A stretch of 60,303 bases of DNA from Acetobacteraceae bacterium. GTDB taxonomy: Bacteria; Pseudomonadota; Alphaproteobacteria; Acetobacterales; Acetobacteraceae. The notes below the pieces were generated by a model. The model was not told the origin of the DNA, did not search any database, and saw only the letters and a list, made by a program, of their open reading frames with translations. Shown piece by piece: positions 56,828 to 60,303 of this stretch; the first letter of the stretch is position 1, and every line of letters begins with the position of its first letter. Where the stretch lies: contig JAIXWG010000032.1 in assembly GCA_027482245.1 (NCBI GenBank), positions 1 through 60,303 of the forward strand. Direction: 5' to 3'. The position numbers were made by a program, and so were the translations under genes.

Positions 56828-57088
56828 GGGGAAGGGGAGGGGTCCTGTGGCGGTCTGACGATGGGCGCTCTGACGAATCTGTGCCCGCGGCGCCGATCAC
56901 GACGCGGTGGGTGGGCGCTCATAACGCGCGACGCGGGGGGCGGTAAGGCGCCGTCGCATGATGATCGGGAAACTTTCCCCGGCTGTGGCCCGGGAGCCTC
57001 CCTGGTTAGCCTCCCTGTGCGCATTCCGCATGGCCGCCCCGCGCCCGTGCCATCCGGCAGGCGCCTATATCAGCGGCACCCCAGCCCG

Positions 57089-57673
57089 ATGGACGCCGCC
57101 ATGACGGTCGAGACCCTGACCGAGGAAGAGTTCACCGCCGCCGCCCGGCACAGCGGCGGCGGGCATTGGAAGAACGCGGCATCGCGCTGGGGCTACCACG
57201 CCGCCGCGATCGACTTGGTGCGGCGCGTCGCCCCCGCGCGGGCCGCTGAGGTGCTGGAACTCGGCACCATGGGCGTGTCCATCGTGAAGGGCAGCGACAC
57301 GATGGATTACGACGAGAAGTGGCACGCCACGGGGTTCGAGCCGACCTTCCACCACGATGCGCGCCGGCACCCCTGGCCGATCGCCGATGACCGCTACACG
57401 CTGTTCGTGGCGCTGCGCGTCTTCCACCACCTGCGTCCCGTCCGCGCGCAATCCTTCGCGGAGGCCGCGCGCGTGGCGCGCAACCTCATCATCTCCGCGC
57501 CGACGGATTACGAGGTGGAGAGCCTGCACGACACCTCCTCCGGCATCGCGGAGGAGGAGGTGCTGGCCTGGAACGGGGGCGTGCCGCCGACCGAGACGAT
57601 CCGCCTCGGCGACTGGCGGGGCAACCTCTACTTCTGGGACGAGGCGAGCCTCAGGAGCGGTAGGATCCGTTGA
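57089..57673 (+). CDS. Class I methyltransferase-like protein
   Basis: 194 residues. VLELGTMGVSIVKGSDTMDY sits where class I SAM methyltransferases have the E/DxGxGxG loop but lacks a second glycine pair, and RYTLFVALRVFHHLRPVRAQ, ARVARNLIISAPTDYE fits the strand-4/5 region. Binding of SAM is therefore doubtful. ATG 57089 or 57101. Its 3' end overlaps the argJ fragment by 23 bases on the other strand. Substrate unknown. Confidence 0.6.
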   Translation: MDAAMTVETLTEEEFTAAARHSGGGHWKNAASRWGYHAAAIDLVRRVAPARAAEVLELGTMGVSIVKGSDTMDYDEKWHATGFEPTFHHDARRHPWPIADDRYTLFVALRVFHHLRPVRAQSFAEAARVARNLIISAPTDYEVESLHDTSSGIAEEEVLAWNGGVPPTETIRLGDWRGNLYFWDEASLRSGRIR

Positions 57674-57848
57674 TGTCGATGTAGCCGTGGGTCAGGTCGC
57701 AGGTCCAAACCGTGGCCTTTCCCCGGCCGAGGCCGATATTGACCTCGATCATCACCTCCCGCCCCTTCATGTGGGCGACGACCGGCGTCTCGTCGTAGCC
57801 CGGCACCACCCCGCCCTCGCGGGCCATCCAGGTGCCGCCGACCGCGAC
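57651..57848 (-). pseudogene. argJ: argJ 3' remnant (C-terminal ~65 codons)
   Basis: The frame ending at 57651 closes with GGVVPGYDETPVVAHMKGRE, then IGLGRGKATVWTCDLTHGYI and DINGSYRS, the conserved C-terminus of ArgJ (ornithine acetyltransferase/N-acetylglutamate synthase). Family likeness stops at about 57848 (VAVGGTWM). Upstream the frame reads unrelated sequence for 70 codons. A whole argJ is ~400 codons, so over 80% is missing. The abrupt junction with less GC-rich DNA suggests integration or recombination inside argJ. Confidence 0.85.
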
Positions 57849-57899
57849 TAGAAACCTCGCTCCAAGCACTCCACGCTCCCGACGCCAGGGTATCCCATT

Positions 57900-57957
57900 C
57901 TTACCGCGGCGGTAAGTCGTCGGCGTCTGGGGTCTTACCGCAAGCACCGCGGGTAAC
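57900..57957. promoter_or_regulatory. Palindromic CTTACCGC elements next to the argJ junction
   Basis: CTTACCGC-G-GCGGTAAG at 57900-57916 is a perfect palindrome. CTTACCGC recurs at 57934-57941, facing GCGGGTAAC at 57949-57957. They fall in the 160-base gap between the argJ remnant and the XRE gene. They could be recombinase arm sites or operators; nothing in the sequence decides. Confidence 0.6.
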
Positions 57958-58009
57958 ATTGAAAGCGTCCGGGCTGGTGCAGTCCCACCCTGTCGGAGCG
58001 AAGCCACGT

Positions 58010-58324
58010 CTAGCGGTCCTGCCGCTTGGTCGGCTCCCACACAAAGCCATCCTCCCACGGAAGCGGCGCATTCAAGCGGACGCCAGGTCCGGCCTCACCT
58101 TGATTGATAAACATCACGCCGGCCGCCTCCAGGGCGTCCGCGATAGCCTTAAGCGTGTCAGGGCGAGGGCGCGCCACCTCGCCTGCCTCAAGTTTCACCA
58201 GGGCGCGCAGCGACAGCCCTGACGTCTCCGCGAGACGTTCCATTGACCAACCAACGAGCGCACGAGCCGCCCGTATTTGGGCTGGCCAAAGTGCATTTTT
58301 TGTGCATTTTAGATGGAGGTTCAC
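58010..58324 (-). CDS. XRE family transcriptional regulator
   Basis: 104 residues. IRAARALVGWSMERLAETSG, LSLRALVKLEAGEVARPRPD, TLKAIADALEAAGVMFINQG is a Cro/C1-type helix-turn-helix with the short C-terminal tail (GVRLNAPLPWEDG) common in phage- and element-borne repressors. Start GTG 58324 is the only in-frame choice and has no clear Shine-Dalgarno. It diverges from the HNH gene and could repress it (inference). The codons just after its start contain the repeated GTGCATTTT. Confidence 0.85.
   Translation of the reverse strand: MNLHLKCTKNALWPAQIRAARALVGWSMERLAETSGLSLRALVKLEAGEVARPRPDTLKAIADALEAAGVMFINQGEAGPGVRLNAPLPWEDGFVWEPTKRQDR
58291..58310. promoter_or_regulatory. Two GTGCATTTT boxes one helical turn apart
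   Basis: GTGCATTTT at 58291-58299 and again at 58302-58310, an 11-base spacing. The boxes lie at the 5' end of the XRE gene, ~75 bases before the divergent HNH gene. An autoregulatory operator is plausible, but they are also part of the coding sequence. Confidence 0.4.
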
Positions 58325-58382
58325 GCGGACCGGTGCCAGAAGTCACCGGCAGCCGCAACGGATACTTATGGGGTTAAGCACC

Positions 58383-59690
58383 ATGGACGGATGGCGCCTC
58401 ATACCTGGCTGTCCCAGGTATGCCGTGCACGAGAGTGGCGCGGTGCATGACCTAGCCAAGCGACGCGATGCGCCACGTCATCGAAGTGCCAGGGTCTACG
58501 AAGCTGTAAGCCTTCTTGATGAACACGGGGGCCGGATACGGGTGTCCGTTCACCGGGTTGTGGCGCACGTTTTCCATGGCCCTGCACCCCATCACGGCGC
58601 TCACGTTCGTCATCTGGATGGCGACCCGGCAAACAACGCCGCAAGCAATCTGCGGTGGGGAACCGCGAAGCAGAATGGCGAAGACCGTGTCGTGCATGGA
58701 ACATCACTGGCAGGAGAATCTAGCCCTCAGGCACGCTTCACCGACAGCCACATCACCGAAATGAAGAGGCGCGTGAGTTTGGGTGAACGGCCCGCGACTG
58801 TGGCGGCTGCGTTTCAGACCAGCGACAGGCTGGTCTATGCGATCATCAGCGGGCAGAAGCGGGCGACGCACCGCTGTGCCTTCGATGCAGCAGCCAAGAA
58901 CGCCATCCGCCAAGCGATTGGCGATGCCGACGTAGCGGAAATGCGGCGCCTCTACGACACGGGTGTCTCGCTCCGCGAGATTGGACGGCGATTCAATCGT
59001 CCGCATTCGACTATCCGGAAGTGCTTAGAGAAGGTGGTTGAGACCCGCGTGCTGCCGGTCATTGAGGCTGAAAACGCCAGCACCACGCGAAGCGTGGGAC
59101 CGTCGGACTGGCTCGTGCCGCCAGATGCAGGTGCGCTCGACTGGAGGGTTATTGGCGGAGGCCGATACGTCATCGCGCCGACAGGGGCTGTATGGGACTT
59201 GCATGAGGGAAAGCCCGTGCCACCCCGACCTACGGCAAACGGCTATCTCGTCATCGCACTGGAAAGCCAACTCGGTGCGCCCGTGGTGCACTGGCACCAC
59301 CGACTCGTTGCAAGCGTGTTCCTCCAGCCATCGGCTGCGGACGCGAAGGTGGTTCGTCACCTCGACAACGATCCCACCAACAACGCGGTATCCAATCTTG
59401 CCTGGGCCACCATGCAGGACAACGCAAACGACCGTATCGCAGCAGGCACAACGACACGCGGGGAGCGTGCACGCCACGCCAAGCTTACCGAGGAGCAGGT
59501 CCGGACGATCCGGCGCCTCCACGCGGGCGGGCAAACGTCAAGAGCCGCATTAGCCGCGGAGTTCGGCGTGACCTACTTCACGATCCGCCACATTACGGAC
59601 CGAATTACCTGGGCGCATGTCGCTGACGAGCCCGTGCCATCCCGCGAGCGCAAGCGGAGAATGGGGGCGCAGATGCGGCTGCCGCTTTAG
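58383..59690 (+). CDS. Tandem HNH endonuclease with two HTH modules
   Basis: 435 residues made of two similar halves. Unit 1: NUMOD4-like start MDGWRLIPGCPRYAVHESGA, HNH core VHRVVAHVFHGPAP, HLDGDPANNAASNLRWGTAK, then an HTH (SHITEMKRRVSLGERPATVA). A second HTH (DADVAEMRRLYDTGVSLREI) follows. Unit 2: LDWRVIGGGRYVIAPTGAVW, HRLVASVFLQPS, HLDNDPTNNAVSNLAWATMQ, and HTH EEQVRTIRRLHAGGQTSRAA. Both HNH cores keep the His and paired Asn. These resemble phage or intron homing endonucleases. ATG 58368 is an alternative start. Visibly less GC-rich than the host genes. Confidence 0.85.
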   Translation: MDGWRLIPGCPRYAVHESGAVHDLAKRRDAPRHRSARVYEAVSLLDEHGGRIRVSVHRVVAHVFHGPAPHHGAHVRHLDGDPANNAASNLRWGTAKQNGEDRVVHGTSLAGESSPQARFTDSHITEMKRRVSLGERPATVAAAFQTSDRLVYAIISGQKRATHRCAFDAAAKNAIRQAIGDADVAEMRRLYDTGVSLREIGRRFNRPHSTIRKCLEKVVETRVLPVIEAENASTTRSVGPSDWLVPPDAGALDWRVIGGGRYVIAPTGAVWDLHEGKPVPPRPTANGYLVIALESQLGAPVVHWHHRLVASVFLQPSAADAKVVRHLDNDPTNNAVSNLAWATMQDNANDRIAAGTTTRGERARHAKLTEEQVRTIRRLHAGGQTSRAALAAEFGVTYFTIRHITDRITWAHVADEPVPSRERKRRMGAQMRLPL

Positions 59691-59753
59691 CGGTCGGCTG
59701 GCTGATGGGAGCGAGTTCGCTCGCAGAAGCGGTTGTTGCTCAGGCGCGTGTTG

Positions 59754-60074
59754 AAGGTAACCTTTAGCCTTGGGGTGGGTGTCTGCGCGACCAGCGACGC
59801 TCATTGTCGAGGTGGGCAACCCGGAAGGCAGATTGTTCGGCATGACCAGTGCCGTCGCCAGCAAGCGGCTCGCGCGGCGCTTCGACGATCTCGACTTCGA
59901 AGACGGTAAGGTCTTCCACTCCCGCCGCTATACGTTCATCAGCGCAGCCCGCCGCGTCATGAAGGAAGAGTATCGGGAGTGGATCGTCGGCCACCGGTCG
60001 CAGAAGGTAGGTCGGCACTATGGCAGCTTCGACCTGCTCGAAGTGAAGCGGCGGATGGATAAGGTTACCTTTAG
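59754..60074. repeat. 14-bp near-identical direct repeats flanking the integrase fragment
   Basis: AAGGTAACCTTTAG at 59754-59767 and AAGGTTACCTTTAG at 60061-60074, 307 bases apart. The 11-base core AAGGTNACCTT is itself palindromic. The second copy lies inside the 3' end of the integrase frame. Possible recombination or binding sites. Confidence 0.65.
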
Positions 60075-60102
60075 TGGACAACCCAAGGCTCAAGCCGGAT
60101 AG
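59770..60102 (+). pseudogene. Tyrosine recombinase (phage-type integrase), C-terminal fragment
   Basis: About 100 codons similar to the end of phage integrases: KVFHSRRYTFISAARR (HxxR box), REWIVGHRSQKVGRHYG (GH and the nucleophile Tyr). The N-terminal arm-binding and core domains, and the first catalytic Arg, are absent, and the 80 bases upstream do not supply them. A pseudogene or internally deleted copy. It may have belonged to the element that entered argJ. Confidence 0.75.
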
Positions 60103-60144
60103 GCTGTCATGTATCAGACGGCGGGGCGTAGCCGGAGCGTGGGT

Positions 60145-60221
60145 TGAAGCGAAGGTGAAGCCGTAGTCTGAAGCGGTCTTGAAGAAAGGTTATAGCCTTG
60201 TTGAAGCTTCAAGTCTGAAGC
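60145..60221. repeat. Iteron-like TGAAGC repeats
   Basis: TGAAGC occurs at 60145, 60156, 60169, 60202 and 60216. AGTCTGAAGC is a longer repeat at 60165-60174 and 60212-60221, and TTGAAGCTTCAA (60201-60212) is a perfect palindrome. The stretch is AT-richer than the rest of the window and has no visible gene. Confidence 0.6.
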
Positions 60222-60266
60222 CTAGTCTTAAATCTATATAGAAAAAAGAAAGCTCCAAACTTAAAT

Positions 60267-60279
60267 CCCCCCCCCCCCC
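60267..60279 (+). other. C13 homopolymer in AT-rich DNA at the window end
   Basis: Thirteen consecutive C bases lie between TTAAAT and ATCAAG, 24 bases before the window ends. It might be a slippage-prone tract, or an artefact at a contig end. No coding context is visible. Confidence 0.6.
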
Positions 60280-60303
60280 ATCAAGATTTTCCTCATATGG
60301 GCA

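Overview
The window is very GC-rich (clearly above 65% by eye, with G or C in almost every third codon position). It has the gene content of an alphaproteobacterium, most likely of the Acetobacteraceae (Roseomonas-like). Pointers are the FlaF/FlbT flagellin regulators, a DUF1217 flagellar protein, DUF2842 and DUF3035 proteins, several orphan tripartite-tricarboxylate (Bug) receptors and an AbrB transporter. The assignment is by gene content only.

Region by region. 1-4.5 kb: a partial membrane protein, cytochrome b561 facing a c'-type cytochrome, tRNA-Pro(CGG), and two tandem TorF-type outer-membrane proteins. 4.7-9.7 kb: apt overlapping a hybrid kinase that carries a complete-looking LOV blue-light domain, then a receptor-like secreted protein convergent with an AbrB permease. 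9.8-21 kb: a flagellar cluster. A leftward series flgE-flgK-flgL-flbT-flagellin-flaF-DUF1217 and a rightward pair fliK-flgD diverge from a region with two good sigma-54 promoters, one on each strand. A FlaG-like gene sits at the far left end. 21-32.5 kb: pgi, a second hybrid kinase, an SDR/homogentisate dioxygenase/GntR/Bug group, azlCD-recX, and an orphan ABC-2 permease. 32.6-42 kb: a PRC-barrel protein and a small lipoprotein sharing a repeat, argD-argF, a chemoreceptor, a GT-C-type membrane protein, and an M16 protease pair. 42.4-48.5 kb: ileS-lspA-DUF3035, hslO, a lipoprotein and a RidA protein. 48.5-57.7 kb: a giant octapeptide-repeat protein, a Bug receptor coupled to a metallopeptidase-like protein, folE, a CinA-type molybdopterin-binding protein, a GNAT-Nudix fusion and a methyltransferase-like protein.

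From about 57.85 kb the character changes. Only the last ~65 codons of argJ remain. They are followed by visibly less GC-rich DNA with an XRE regulator, a protein with two HNH-plus-HTH units, an integrase C-terminal fragment, short repeats and a C13 tract. This looks like the edge of an integrated element or its remnant that cut argJ.

The most unusual feature is an octapeptide repeat of the type L-[TS]-x-x-Q-[ILV]-A-[AG]. It makes up essentially all of a 1,110-residue protein (135 units over 48508-51756). It also occurs as exactly 19 units inserted between the two halves of the flagellar DUF1217 protein (10710-11165). I do not recognise a named family for it. Other points of note are the LOV kinase, the divergent sigma-54 promoters, a hairpin covering the ribosome-binding site of the chemoreceptor, and the truncated argJ.
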